DNA from: Bacteroidota bacterium
GTDB lineage: Bacteria; Bacteroidota; Bacteroidia; B-17B0; Aurantibacillaceae
Assembly: GCA_021323535.1 (NCBI GenBank)
Contig: JAJONO010000055.1
Span: forward strand, 1-33,289
Length of the DNA: 33,289 nucleotides
Reading direction: 5' to 3'
The notes under the pieces were generated by a model that was not told the DNA's origin, did not search any database, and saw only the letters and a list, made by a program, of their open reading frames with translations. Shown here one piece after another: positions 14,830 to 24,600 of this stretch. Every line of letters begins with the position of its first letter. Position 1 is the first letter of the stretch. Position numbers and translations under genes: made by a program.

Positions 14830-15264
14830 TTAATTTTCACCGGTGGCCGGTTTCGCTTTGATTTCACCTTTAATGCGCACTTTCATAGAGCTTAGTTTTG
14901 CATTAGAGGAAACAGTTACGTTTTTCTCGAAGCGACCTTCGCGTTTAGTGTCATATTTTACTTTGATCACTCCGCCTTTGCCTGGTAATATTGGTTCCTG
15001 TGGCCATCCTGGTTTACCATCGATGGTAGTTGCAGTACAACCACACTCACCTGTTACAGATGTAATCGTTAACGGTGTTTTACCAACGTTAGTGAATTTA
15101 AATTCGCGGATACCGTTAGCATCATAATCAATGCTTCCGTAATCGATCACTTCGTTCTCAAATTTAATGTCTGGAGCGTTTGGATCCGGGTTTGGAACTA
15201 CCTGCGCGTTTGACGTTAAAGTCAAACCGAGCAGAACAACTAATAAAGAAAGAAACTTTTTCAT
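14830..15264 (-). CDS. DUF1573 secreted protein, middle copy
   Basis: This 144-residue protein has a signal peptide (MKKFLSLLVVLLGLTLTSNA) and one DUF1573 Ig-like domain. Visible marks are IKFENEVIDYGSIDYDANG, REFKFTNVGKTPLTITSV, the cysteine motif TGECGCTATT, the LPGKGGVIKVKYDTKREGRF strand pair and a final SSNAKLSSMKVRIKGEI. It resembles the third member of the cluster (15329-15838) more than the first. It should be periplasmic or surface located. A clear terminator follows it. Confidence 0.88.
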   Translation of the reverse strand: MKKFLSLLVVLLGLTLTSNAQVVPNPDPNAPDIKFENEVIDYGSIDYDANGIREFKFTNVGKTPLTITSVTGECGCTATTIDGKPGWPQEPILPGKGGVIKVKYDTKREGRFEKNVTVSSNAKLSSMKVRIKGEIKAKPATGEN

Positions 15265-15328
15265 TTTATAATCTATTTATTGCAGGGGTAAAACAAATGA
15301 GATGCCAGAGAATAACAAGTTTTGTGAA

Positions 15329-15838
15329 TTAACCTTTTTTGTCATTAGTTGGGGCACCTGTAGGTACTTTGTTCTCAGGGAAAGCAGGAGTTTCTACTTT
15401 CTGTTCAATGTTCCCTTTAATGGTTAATACTACATTTCCGCTTTTCGCGTTTGAAGACACAGTAACTGTTTTATAGATACCGCCTACACGTTGAGTGTCA
15501 TATTTAATAACAATCTCACCGCTTTTACCCGGTAATACAGGCTCTTTAGGACACTGTGGAACTGTACATCCGCAGCTTGCCTGGCAATTAGTGATTACTA
15601 ATGGTTCTTTACCATTGTTTACGAATTTGAATTTGCACTCGCCATTGTCGCCTTGTTTAATATTTCCATAATCATGAACCATTTTGTCCATTTTAATGTC
15701 AGCGAGGCTGGTTGGTGCTGTTGTAGCAGTAGCAGGGGCTCCGTGGTTATGACCATCGTTTGCACTGTGGCCATCCTGTGCGAAAGAGAATGCAGTCAGT
15801 CCTGCAGTCAATGCTAAAGTAAAGATTAGTTTTTTCAT
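15329..15838 (-). CDS. DUF1573 secreted protein, longest copy
   Basis: The 169-residue product has a signal peptide (MKKLIFTLALTAGLTAFSFA), then a His-rich, Ala/Thr-rich linker (about residues 21-45, with DGHSANDGHNHG) that the other two copies lack, then the DUF1573 domain. The domain has VHDYGNIKQGDNGECKFKFV, a cysteine cluster NCQASCGCTVPQC and LPGKSGEIVIKYDTQRVGG. A short Pro/Lys-rich tail follows. The His linker and four cysteines after the domain start could bind metal, but this is only a guess. It is the first gene of the cluster and is divergent from valS. Confidence 0.88.
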   Translation of the reverse strand: MKKLIFTLALTAGLTAFSFAQDGHSANDGHNHGAPATATTAPTSLADIKMDKMVHDYGNIKQGDNGECKFKFVNNGKEPLVITNCQASCGCTVPQCPKEPVLPGKSGEIVIKYDTQRVGGIYKTVTVSSNAKSGNVVLTIKGNIEQKVETPAFPENKVPTGAPTNDKKG

Positions 15839-15913
15839 AGTAGTTTTTTTAATGTTGTTGTTTAGTTACTAAAACCGTGCCATAAAGATATAACATACAT
15901 GGAATTCTTTGCG

Positions 15914-15921
15914 TATTTTTG
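15914..15921 (+). promoter_or_regulatory. Candidate -7 box of valS
   Basis: TATTTTTG matches TAnnTTTG exactly and lies 36 nt ahead of the valS start codon. No -33 TTG is visible at the normal distance. Confidence 0.35.
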
Positions 15922-15956
15922 CGAAATTTAACAAAATATTTTAAAGCAGTTTAACG

Positions 15957-18629
15957 ATGGAAATAGCCAAGACCTATAACCCGCAGGAAGCAGAGAGTAA
16001 GTGGTATCCGTACTGGATGGAACATAAATTTTTTAAGTCTGTCCCTGACTCCCGCACGCCCTATACCATCGTTATTCCGCCACCCAATGTTACCGGCGTG
16101 CTTCACATGGGGCACATGCTCAATAATACCATTCAGGATGTTCTCATCCGCCGCGCGCGTATGCGTGGCTTCAACGCGTGTTGGGTGCCGGGTACCGACC
16201 ATGCCAGCATAGCAACCGAAGCAAAAGTAGTAAAACTTCTTGCAGATAAAGGCATAAAAAAAACGGACCTTTCTCGCGAAGAATTTTTGAAATACGCTCT
16301 CGACTGGAAAGAAAAGTACGGAGGAATTATTCTTGAACAGCTTAAGAAATTAGGCGCCAGTTGCGATTGGGACCGCACACGTTTCACCATGTCGGAAGAT
16401 ATGAGCGAAGCTGTTATTGATGTATTCATTGATCTTTATAACAAAGGACATATTTACCGCGGCGTTAGAATGGTAAACTGGGATCCCCAGGGAATGACTG
16501 CTGTAAGCGATGAAGAAGTTGTTCACAAGGAAGCAAGTTCTAAACTTGTTTTTGTAAAATACATGATTGAAGGAAGCAAAGAGTACATCACAGTTGCAAC
16601 TACCCGTCCGGAAACTATTATGGGAGATACTGCTGTGTGTGTACATCCCGAGGATGAACGTTACAAGCATCTCAAAGGAAAAAAATGTATTGTTCCTGTA
16701 GTGAATCGCGCAGTGCCCGTTATTTTTGATACTTACATTGATATGGAATTCGGAACGGGAGCACTGAAAGTAACACCTGCTCACGATATCAACGACTTTA
16801 ACCTCGGACAAAAACATAAATTACCTGTTATCGACGCGCTTACTCCGGATGGAAAAATAAGCGAAGCCGCAGGCGCGTATGTTGGCATGGACCGTTTTGC
16901 TGCCCGTAAACAAATCATTAAGGATTTACAAGAACAGGGACTAGTAGAAAAAATCGAAGAGATCAAAAATAAGATCGGTTATAGCGAAAGAACAAACGCG
17001 GTTATAGAACCAAAATTATCTATGCAGTGGTTCTTAAAAATGGGCGACGTAAGTAAACCCGCTCTTGAAGCTGTAATGAACGGAGAAGTAAAACTGATCC
17101 CGGAAAAATTTGTGAATACGTACAAACACTGGATGGAAAATGTTCACGACTGGTGTATCAGTCGTCAGTTGTGGTGGGGACAACAAATTCCTGCATGGTA
17201 CGATTCTAAGGGAAATACTGTTGTTTGCAAAACAAAAGCGGAAGCTGTTGAATTATTAAAAACCAAAAACTCAGAACTAAAACCTGAAGAAGTAACTCAG
17301 GACCCCGATGTAGTAGATACCTGGTTCTCTTCGTGGTTGTGGCCGTTAACGGTGTTTGATCCTAAAGTCATTCAGAAAGGATGGGACAATGCCAATGAAG
17401 ATTTAAAATATTATTATCCTACGAATGATCTTGTTACTGCTCCCGAAATTTTATTTTTCTGGGTGGCAAGAATGATCATTGCGGGGAAAGAATATACCGG
17501 TAAATCCCCTTTCAGCAATGTATATCTTACTGGAATTGTGCGTGATCAGCTGGGAAGAAAAATGAGTAAGTCACTCGGGAATTCTCCTGATCCGCTCGAT
17601 CTCATTGCAAAATACGGCGCCGATGCTATCCGTGTGGGTGTTTTATTTTCTTCTCCTGCAGGAAATGATCTCATGTTTGATACTCCGCTTGAGATTACTG
17701 ACGAAACTCCTCTCGAATCAAAATATTGCGAGCAGGGAAGTAAATTTGCGAATAAGATCTGGAACGCTTTCCGTCTTGTGAAAGGTTTTGAAATTGGAAA
17801 AGTAAAACAATCGGCTTCAGCTGCTGCGGCTATTACATGGTTTGAAAACAGGTTCTCTGAACAATTGGAGATCATCAATGACCAATACTCAAAATACAAA
17901 ATGAGCGATGCGTTGATGACGACTTATAAATTGATCTGGGATGATTTCTGCGCATATTACCTCGAAGCTATCAAGCCTGAATTCGTTGATGGAAAATCGA
18001 TGCCAATCGATCCGGAAACTTACTATAAAACCATTTCTTTATTTGAAGATGTTCTCAAAGTAATTCATCCATGGATGCCTTTCTTAACTGAAGAACTCTG
18101 GCATCTGGTAAATAAGCGTGGACCAAAAGATTCGATAATGATTTCAAAATGGCCAGAAGTAAAATCTACCGACGCTAAACTTCTGAAAGAGTTTGAAGCG
18201 GTGAAGCAAATTGTAACTGAAGTGCGTTCTATCCGTCAGAAGAAACAGATATCTCCGAATGAAAAACTCGAAGTATTTGAAAAATCAGACGCGTCGCGTT
18301 CAACGTTCGATGATGTGGTTGTGAAACTGGCAAACCTTTCTTCGTTCTCTTATACAAAACAAAAAGTAGAAGGCGCTACTTCGTTCATGGTGTTTACAAC
18401 TGAATTTTTTGTTCCTCTTGCGAAATACATCAATAGCGACGAAGAAAAGGAAAAACTGATAAAGGAGTTGGATTATGAAAAAGGTTTCTTAAAATCAGTC
18501 CAGGTAAAACTGGCCAACGAAAAATTTGTTTCTAATGCGAAACCTGAGTTGGTTGAAAAAGAACGCAAAAAAGAAAGTGATGCTTTGAGTAAGATTTCTT
18601 CATTGGAAGAACAGTTGAAGAATTTGTAA
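15957..18629 (+). CDS. valS: Valyl-tRNA synthetase
   Basis: This class I synthetase charges tRNA-Val in the cytosol. The 890-residue protein has the HMGH form of the HIGH motif at residues 50-53, directly after PPPNVTGVL. The editing domain includes ATTRPETIMGDTAV and the GTGALKVTPAHD block. The KMSKS loop is at 535-539. The anticodon-binding domain has WMPFLTEELWH, and a C-terminal Lys/Glu-rich coiled coil of about 65 residues ends the protein. It has the usual length and no damage. It is a single gene followed by a repeat-rich spacer, so it is probably transcribed alone. Confidence 0.98.
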   Translation: MEIAKTYNPQEAESKWYPYWMEHKFFKSVPDSRTPYTIVIPPPNVTGVLHMGHMLNNTIQDVLIRRARMRGFNACWVPGTDHASIATEAKVVKLLADKGIKKTDLSREEFLKYALDWKEKYGGIILEQLKKLGASCDWDRTRFTMSEDMSEAVIDVFIDLYNKGHIYRGVRMVNWDPQGMTAVSDEEVVHKEASSKLVFVKYMIEGSKEYITVATTRPETIMGDTAVCVHPEDERYKHLKGKKCIVPVVNRAVPVIFDTYIDMEFGTGALKVTPAHDINDFNLGQKHKLPVIDALTPDGKISEAAGAYVGMDRFAARKQIIKDLQEQGLVEKIEEIKNKIGYSERTNAVIEPKLSMQWFLKMGDVSKPALEAVMNGEVKLIPEKFVNTYKHWMENVHDWCISRQLWWGQQIPAWYDSKGNTVVCKTKAEAVELLKTKNSELKPEEVTQDPDVVDTWFSSWLWPLTVFDPKVIQKGWDNANEDLKYYYPTNDLVTAPEILFFWVARMIIAGKEYTGKSPFSNVYLTGIVRDQLGRKMSKSLGNSPDPLDLIAKYGADAIRVGVLFSSPAGNDLMFDTPLEITDETPLESKYCEQGSKFANKIWNAFRLVKGFEIGKVKQSASAAAAITWFENRFSEQLEIINDQYSKYKMSDALMTTYKLIWDDFCAYYLEAIKPEFVDGKSMPIDPETYYKTISLFEDVLKVIHPWMPFLTEELWHLVNKRGPKDSIMISKWPEVKSTDAKLLKEFEAVKQIVTEVRSIRQKKQISPNEKLEVFEKSDASRSTFDDVVVKLANLSSFSYTKQKVEGATSFMVFTTEFFVPLAKYINSDEEKEKLIKELDYEKGFLKSVQVKLANEKFVSNAKPELVEKERKKESDALSKISSLEEQLKNL

Positions 18630-18640
18630 TTTTTAGTTTA

Positions 18641-18753
18641 CGCAGATTTCACAGATTACGCAGATCGAAAAATCTGTATCGAACCTCTGTTCTCTGCGCC
18701 TCTGCGGTGAAATCTTATGTGTATTTTAGTTCTGCGAAAATCTGCGTAATCTG
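18641..18753. repeat. Repeat-rich spacer with 14-bp inverted repeat
   Basis: CAGATTACGCAGAT (18652-18665) is exactly complementary to ATCTGCGTAATCTG (18740-18753). AGATTTCA (18644-18651) is complementary to TGAAATCT (18708-18715). Between them lies a CTCTGTTCTCTGCGCCTCTG stretch like that at 25325. The segment fills most of the valS/DUF1801 gap and has no coding potential. Confidence 0.55.
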
Positions 18754-18784
18754 ATACTTACGCTGAAACTTCAGCACAGGCGCT

Positions 18785-19234
18785 ATGGCTAAAAAATTGT
18801 CGATAAAAAAAATAAAATTCCAGGATGTAAAATTCCGTAACGTTGATGAATTCCTTGACTATTTACCCGAGGACGAACGTAAAATTGTCAATCTCCTCCG
18901 CAAAATTGTATTTGATTGCTTACCCGAAGTCTCCGAAAAATTGTCCTACAATGTTCCTTTTTACCGCGTTCACAAAGGCATCTGTTTCGTCTGGCCAGCT
19001 TCGGTAAAGTGGGGCAAAGGACATACCTGGACCGGCGTCCGTTTCGGCTTTCAATACGGATATCTGCTCGCCGACGAGATCAACTACCTCGATAAAGGTG
19101 AACGAAAACAGGTCTACTGGAAGAACTTTTCAAGTATTAAAGAGATAGATACCGACCTCCTGAAATCCTACATCTTCGAAGCCGCTATCCTCGACCAGCA
19201 AGGGGCCGGGACCAAAAAAAAGACCTTTCTGTAA
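18785..19234 (+). CDS. DUF1801 domain protein
   Basis: The 149-residue protein matches the small YdhG-type DUF1801 fold. It has FRNVDEFLDYLPEDERKIVNLLRKIV near the start, then VSEKLSYNVPFYRVHKGICF, a run typical of the family, and a polar tail. There is no signal peptide, so it is cytosolic. The function of the family is not established. It stands alone on the plus strand. Its stop codon overlaps a TAACTTTG box that may drive the next gene. Confidence 0.8.
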   Translation: MAKKLSIKKIKFQDVKFRNVDEFLDYLPEDERKIVNLLRKIVFDCLPEVSEKLSYNVPFYRVHKGICFVWPASVKWGKGHTWTGVRFGFQYGYLLADEINYLDKGERKQVYWKNFSSIKEIDTDLLKSYIFEAAILDQQGAGTKKKTFL

Positions 19235-19239
19235 CTTTG
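19232..19239 (+). promoter_or_regulatory. Candidate -7 box before the vWA-like gene
   Basis: TAACTTTG matches TAnnTTTG exactly and overlaps the stop codon of the DUF1801 gene, 35 nt before the next start codon. No -33 element is evident. A 7-bp hairpin (19248-19254 with 19265-19271) lies between it and the start codon. Confidence 0.35.
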
Positions 19240-19274
19240 ACATTAATAGTTGTTATATCCTTAAAACAACTACC

Positions 19275-20426
19275 ATGAAAAAAGTAATTATCTGCATCTT
19301 TTGGTTTATTTTCTTTTTTATTCTCTGTTGCAAACTGCAATCACAAATTTCTTATTCGTCGCGTTACTCGATTAAACTCGATACAGTAAGCGTGGATCGT
19401 TACATGGTTCCTGAAACAAAAGAACCCGATACAAAAGCCATGTTTCTGAAAGTAAATTACGGAGATTTTTCTATCGTAAACCTGAAAGAGGCTGAGAAAC
19501 TTAAAAACGCAGTTATCTTACAAGTAGATTTGGTTTACACAAAATATCCTGTAGATGATGATTTTTCGGAATTGAACTTTAAGAGGGTCGAATATCTTCA
19601 CATGGTCTGCCCTTCTATTTTCAATAATACCATGGCTCAGTGGCGAATTGTGGCGCAAACCGGGGCCAAAACCGAATATGCTGCTAGCACCATGTTTCAT
19701 GGGTTTTATATAAAATACAAACCTGCTCCAACGAAAGAAAGCGCCGAAAGGGAATTTGGTTACCTTGCCGATGTTTTAAAAGGAAAAAAATCCCTCGAAG
19801 ATTCTTCTATTTTTAAAATAATGGAACGGAATAAGTGGAAGAACATAACCGTTGTTTCTGATTTTACAGGAAGCATGTCGCCTTATATTACACAGGTGAT
19901 GATGTGGTACAACATGACCTTTGCAGTAAAGAATATTGATGAGTTTGTGTTCTTCAACGATGGCGATATGAAGGACGATGCTGTAAAAAAAATGGGTTCA
20001 ACAGGAGGTTTATACTACGTAAAAGCGGCGAATAAAGATTCTGTTTTAAAAGTGGCGTCGTTATGTTCTTCAAGTGGTTTTGGAGGTGATGTGCAGGAAA
20101 ATAATGTGGAGGCCGCGTTGTTCGCTGTAAAGAAAAATCCCAAACTGAAAGAAATCGTGATGCTGGTAGATAATTGGGCGCCAATGAGGGATTATGCGAT
20201 GATCAGCATGCTCAAAGTACCTGTCAGAGTGATCATCTGCGGTAAAGGCGATAGGGATGCCGTTAATCCCGAATATCTTGATCTGGCATACCGTACCAAG
20301 GGTTCTGTTCATACAATAGAAGAAGATCTTCATAATATTTCGGCTGTAGCTGAAGGAAAATTGCTTAAAATTGATGGTGTGGAATTTCGCCTTATGGGAG
20401 GCAGATTCGTTAAGACCAAAAGTTAA
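19275..20426 (+). CDS. Secreted protein with a von Willebrand A-like domain
   Basis: The 383-residue product has an N-terminal hydrophobic segment (about residues 4-18) that looks like a signal peptide. From about residue 190 it has a vWA-like fold: ITVVSDFTGSMSPY places Asp196, Thr198 and Ser200 as a MIDAS-type metal site. KEIVMLVDNWAPMRDYAM and VPVRVIICG look like later strands of the Rossmann-like core. The N-terminal half is not recognised. vWA domains bind protein ligands through the metal. The gene ends 3 nt before an AlkC-like gene, so the two are probably co-transcribed, an odd pairing of an exported and a DNA-binding protein. Confidence 0.72.
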   Translation: MKKVIICIFWFIFFFILCCKLQSQISYSSRYSIKLDTVSVDRYMVPETKEPDTKAMFLKVNYGDFSIVNLKEAEKLKNAVILQVDLVYTKYPVDDDFSELNFKRVEYLHMVCPSIFNNTMAQWRIVAQTGAKTEYAASTMFHGFYIKYKPAPTKESAEREFGYLADVLKGKKSLEDSSIFKIMERNKWKNITVVSDFTGSMSPYITQVMMWYNMTFAVKNIDEFVFFNDGDMKDDAVKKMGSTGGLYYVKAANKDSVLKVASLCSSSGFGGDVQENNVEAALFAVKKNPKLKEIVMLVDNWAPMRDYAMISMLKVPVRVIICGKGDRDAVNPEYLDLAYRTKGSVHTIEEDLHNISAVAEGKLLKIDGVEFRLMGGRFVKTKS

Positions 20427-20429
20427 GTT

Positions 20430-21509
20430 ATGGAACCTCTCAAGGAAATGTTCAACAGAAATTATTATGAAAATCTGGCAACAGAATTTAGTAAAAACCA
20501 CAAAAGTTTCGACAAGAAAAAATTTTTAACGGATGTTACAAAAGATCTGAATTCACTCGAACTCAATCAGCGCCTCCGTCGTACCAGCGAAACATTAAAA
20601 CAACATCTTCCTTCGGATTACAAAACCGCTGTTGAGATCATGAAGAAAACAATTCCTGATCTTAATACAGGTTATACCTCGCTCGTTTTTCCCGATTTTG
20701 TTGGCCTTTATGGAAGGGATTATTTCGATTATTCCCTCGATGCTTTAAAATATTTCACTCAGTTTGGTTCTTCTGAATTTGCAATCCGGGAGTATCTTAA
20801 ACTCGATTTTGATCGTACCATTAAAGTGATGCAGGTGTGGGCAAAAGATAAAAATCACCATGTCCGCAGGCTGGCTTCAGAAGGCTGTCGTCCTCGTTTA
20901 CCATGGTCCTTCAAGCTTGATCAGGTGATAAAAGATCCTTCACTTACGTTTTCAATTCTTGAAACATTAAAGGAAGATAATGAGTTGTACGTAAGAAAAT
21001 CAGTAGCCAATCATCTCAATGATATTTCACGCGAGCACCCCGCTTTTGTTCTCAATGTGGTGAAAAACTGGAAAGGCAAATCACCGCACACCGATTGGAT
21101 CCTGAAACATGGAAGTCGTACACTTCTCAAAAAAGGAAACGTGGATGTATTAAAACATTTTGGAATAAAACACAGTGATTCTATCGAACTTCATCAGTTT
21201 AAAATTCATACTCCCAAGATCAAAACAGGACAAGAGCTCAAATTCAGTTTCAGTGTAAAGAACTCGGGCTCTAAAAATATTATGACACGTCTCGAATACG
21301 CCGTGTATTTCCGCATTGCTAACGGAACATTATCTAAAAAAGTGTTTAAGATCAGTGAACGCGAACTTGTGAAGAAAAGTAGTTCCATCATCGAAAAAAC
21401 ACACAGCTTTAAGCTTATTACCACGAGAAAATACCATTCAGGTAATCAAAAAATAGCTGTTATTATCAATGGTAAAGAAAGCCAGGCACTGGATTTTACC
21501 TTGTTGTAA
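20430..21509 (+). CDS. AlkC-like DNA alkylation repair protein
   Basis: The 359-residue protein resembles HEAT-repeat DNA glycosylases of the AlkC/AlkD group, which remove alkylated bases without flipping them. The marker segment is HHVRRLASEGCRPRLPW (about residues 143-159), followed by NELYVRKSVANHLNDIS, a helical-repeat pair typical of the family. From about residue 245 a beta-rich C-terminal domain begins (IKTGQELKFSFSVKNSG), like the Ig-like domain present in AlkC but absent from AlkD. There is no signal peptide, so it acts on the nucleoid. Substrate range cannot be read. It follows the vWA-like gene by 3 nt. Confidence 0.82.
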   Translation: MEPLKEMFNRNYYENLATEFSKNHKSFDKKKFLTDVTKDLNSLELNQRLRRTSETLKQHLPSDYKTAVEIMKKTIPDLNTGYTSLVFPDFVGLYGRDYFDYSLDALKYFTQFGSSEFAIREYLKLDFDRTIKVMQVWAKDKNHHVRRLASEGCRPRLPWSFKLDQVIKDPSLTFSILETLKEDNELYVRKSVANHLNDISREHPAFVLNVVKNWKGKSPHTDWILKHGSRTLLKKGNVDVLKHFGIKHSDSIELHQFKIHTPKIKTGQELKFSFSVKNSGSKNIMTRLEYAVYFRIANGTLSKKVFKISERELVKKSSSIIEKTHSFKLITTRKYHSGNQKIAVIINGKESQALDFTLL

Positions 21510-21618
21510 CACCTAAATCCACGGACCGACTTTTTCCGTATATACTTGTTAGGCTCCCGGGTACAAGAGATTTTTAAAACTAAAATTCTTTATTATCTTT
21601 AGCTTTCTTACACGAAAT

Positions 21619-24600
21619 ATGGTCAGAGTTTATTTGCCTTACTTACTGGTTTTCTGTTTTCTTTTTTCCTGTAAAGAAAGCGGGAATAAAAAAAATGTAA
21701 ATGTAAACGAGTCTAACGAAGTTGCGGTTTCGTCAACTAAACCGATTGTCGTTATTCATAGAGCGAAAACGTCATTTACCGAAGCAAAAAAACCGGTTTC
21801 AGTTAACGCGGCTAAAGCAAAAACTTTTCCTGCCAATGCTAATGTTATTGGTGTGGATGACCTTACCACCAGTGACGTGCCGGCACAACTAACCATTTTT
21901 ACTCCTGGTACAGACACCTTTCCGATGCCGAAAGTTATCACAGCTTCTGTGATTACCGTTCCCTGCAGACAACCGGTTCCGGTAACGGCAATGCCACCGC
22001 GTTTTAAAGACGCGGCCATCTCCGATATAAAATACCTTGATGTGGATCAGGGTATGAGCTCTTCGTTCATTAAAAGTGTTCTCAGCGATAAAGCCGGGAA
22101 TCTTTGGTTTGGTACAAATGGTGGCGGTGTGAGTCGTTACGACGGAAGAACATTTCTTCATTTCACTGAAAAAAATGGTTTAAGCAATAATAAAGTCCTT
22201 ACCATTTACCAGGACAAAAGTGGAAATATGTGGTTTGGCACAGAAGGCGGAGGCGTGTGTTGTTATGATGGGGAAAAATTCACATGGATCACTGAAGACG
22301 AAGGCCTGGGTAATAATACTGTGCTTTCTATCTGCCAGGACAAATCCGGTAAGATGTGGTTCGGAACAAATGGTGGAGGTGTAAATTGTTATGATGGTAA
22401 AACACTAACCACTTATACGGAAAAAGAAGGATTAAGTAATGGAAGTGTAAGAGTAATTCTGGAAGATAAAAACGGAAACATGTGGTTCGGAACAACCGGT
22501 TCAGGCGCCTGCATGTTCAATGGAAAATCATTTACATATTTTGGAGAAAATGAAGGATTCAACAGTACTATCATTCACACCATTATTGAGGCCAAAGATG
22601 GAAAACTATATTTCGGAACAGAAGATGGTGGCGTAAATATTTATGATGGCAAGACTGTAAAATTCATCACGGCAAAACGTGGGCTGAGCAGCAATTGTAT
22701 TGTTTCGCTTCACGAAGATAAATGGGAAAATATATGGATAGGCACCTACGATAGTGGGCTTTGTAAATACGATGGGAAGCAAATTACAGTGTATTCAACG
22801 CAACAGGGTCTTACCAACAATTATATTCTTGCCATGTGCGAAGATAATTCGGGAAGTTTATGGCTTGGTACTTTAGGTGGAGGCGTGTGTCGTTTCAACA
22901 ACGGTTCATTTAATCATTATACAGAAAAAGAAGGGATCGGAAGTAATACTGTTCGTTCAATGGTGCAGGATAGTTCAGGACACATCTGGTTCGGAACATT
23001 TGGTGATGGCGCCATTTATTACGATGGAAGCAGTTTCAATCATTATACCGAAGCAGAAGGAATGCCGAGCAGTCGTATCAAAGCTTCAGCAGTGGATGGA
23101 AACTATATCTGGTTTGGTACCGAAGAAAACGGAGCGGTTCGCTTCAATGGAAAAACATTCGAAAACTTTACACGTGAACAGGGACTAAACAGCAATTACA
23201 TTCTAAGTATGTGTCGCGATAAATCGGGAAGGATCTGGTTTGGCGCCGATGAAGGAGGGGTGTGCTGTTACGACGGAATGCAATTCATGTCGCTCATCGA
23301 CGAAGAAGGATTAAGCGAAGGAATTATTACCAGTATCATTCAGGATAAATCCGGAAACATGTGGTTTGGCACGGATGGTTACGGCGCCTGTTGTTACGAC
23401 GGTAAATTTTTAAAATGGTACACTACCAAATCAGGACTTTGTGGTAATGTGATCAAATATATTTTCGAAGATAAAGACGGAAATATCTGGTTTGGTAGCG
23501 AAGGAAAAGGAGTGAGTGTGCTTCGCGCGAGTACAATAAATACCAGGGAGCCATCATTTCAAACCCACACCGAAAAGGAAGGTCTGAGCAGTAACCTGAT
23601 TCGTTCTATCATTCAGGACAATTCAGGAAATGTATGGATTGCTACCGAACGCGGTTTGAATTACATGGTAGAAAAAAACGGAAAGAAAGAGTTTCATGTG
23701 TACACTTCAGCGGACGGGTTAAAAGCGAATAATTTTTATTACACCGCGCTCATCGATAAAAATAATACCATCTGGTGGGGAAATGGAAAGGCCCTCACAA
23801 ATCTCAATCTTAATAACTATAAACTTCCTTCGGTTGCGCCGTTCATTCAAATGACAGGCTTACAACTCGAACAAACATTCATCGATTTTTACTCATTACA
23901 GGACACTTTAAAGAAAGGCGGAAAAGTTGTTGTTGGAGAAAAAGATAAAAAGAATCTTAAAAGCGTAGAATTTAAGGATGTTGAACGTTTTTATAATTAT
24001 CCAACGAATTTAAGTCTGCCATATAATATCAATCATCTCGATTTTCATTTCAGCGCCATTGACTGGATCGCAGCGGATAAAATCGAATACCAGTACATGT
24101 TGAGCGGAACCGACGAGGACTGGAGCCCAATGACATCCGATAACCGCGCGTCGTTCAATAACCTTTCGCATGGAAGTTATGTATTTAAAGTAAAAGCCAT
24201 AGGTGTTGCCAGTACGTGGAGCCAGGTCTTCGAATATCCTTTCACCATTCGCCCGCCATGGTACCGCACCATCTGGGCTTACGCGTTTTATGTAATTGCT
24301 TTCTTTGGAATTGTGGTTGGATTCAACAATGTTCGTACGCGCCAATTAAAGATCCGTCAACAGGAACTTGAACAAACAGTTGCAGAAAGAACAGCGGAAG
24401 TTGTTGAACAGAAAGAACTCATTGAAGAAAAACAAAAAGAAATTGTTGACAGTATCAATTACGCAAAACGAATTCAGAGCGCGATGCTCGCAAGCGAACA
24501 ATTATTTACGAAGAACCTTAAAAATTATTTTGTACTCTTTGAACCAAAAGATATTGTAAGCGGCGATTTCTATTGGGCGTCGCCCGTTGCAGATGGAAGA

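Noticed and set aside
21524-21541. ACGGA/TCCGT hairpin after the AlkC-like gene
   Set aside because: Only 5 bp with a T-run in the loop rather than after the stem; too weak to call a terminator.
22050-23820. DNA repeat of about 126 bp inside the propeller gene
   Set aside because: Fully explained by the 14 protein repeats of about 42 residues; not a DNA element.
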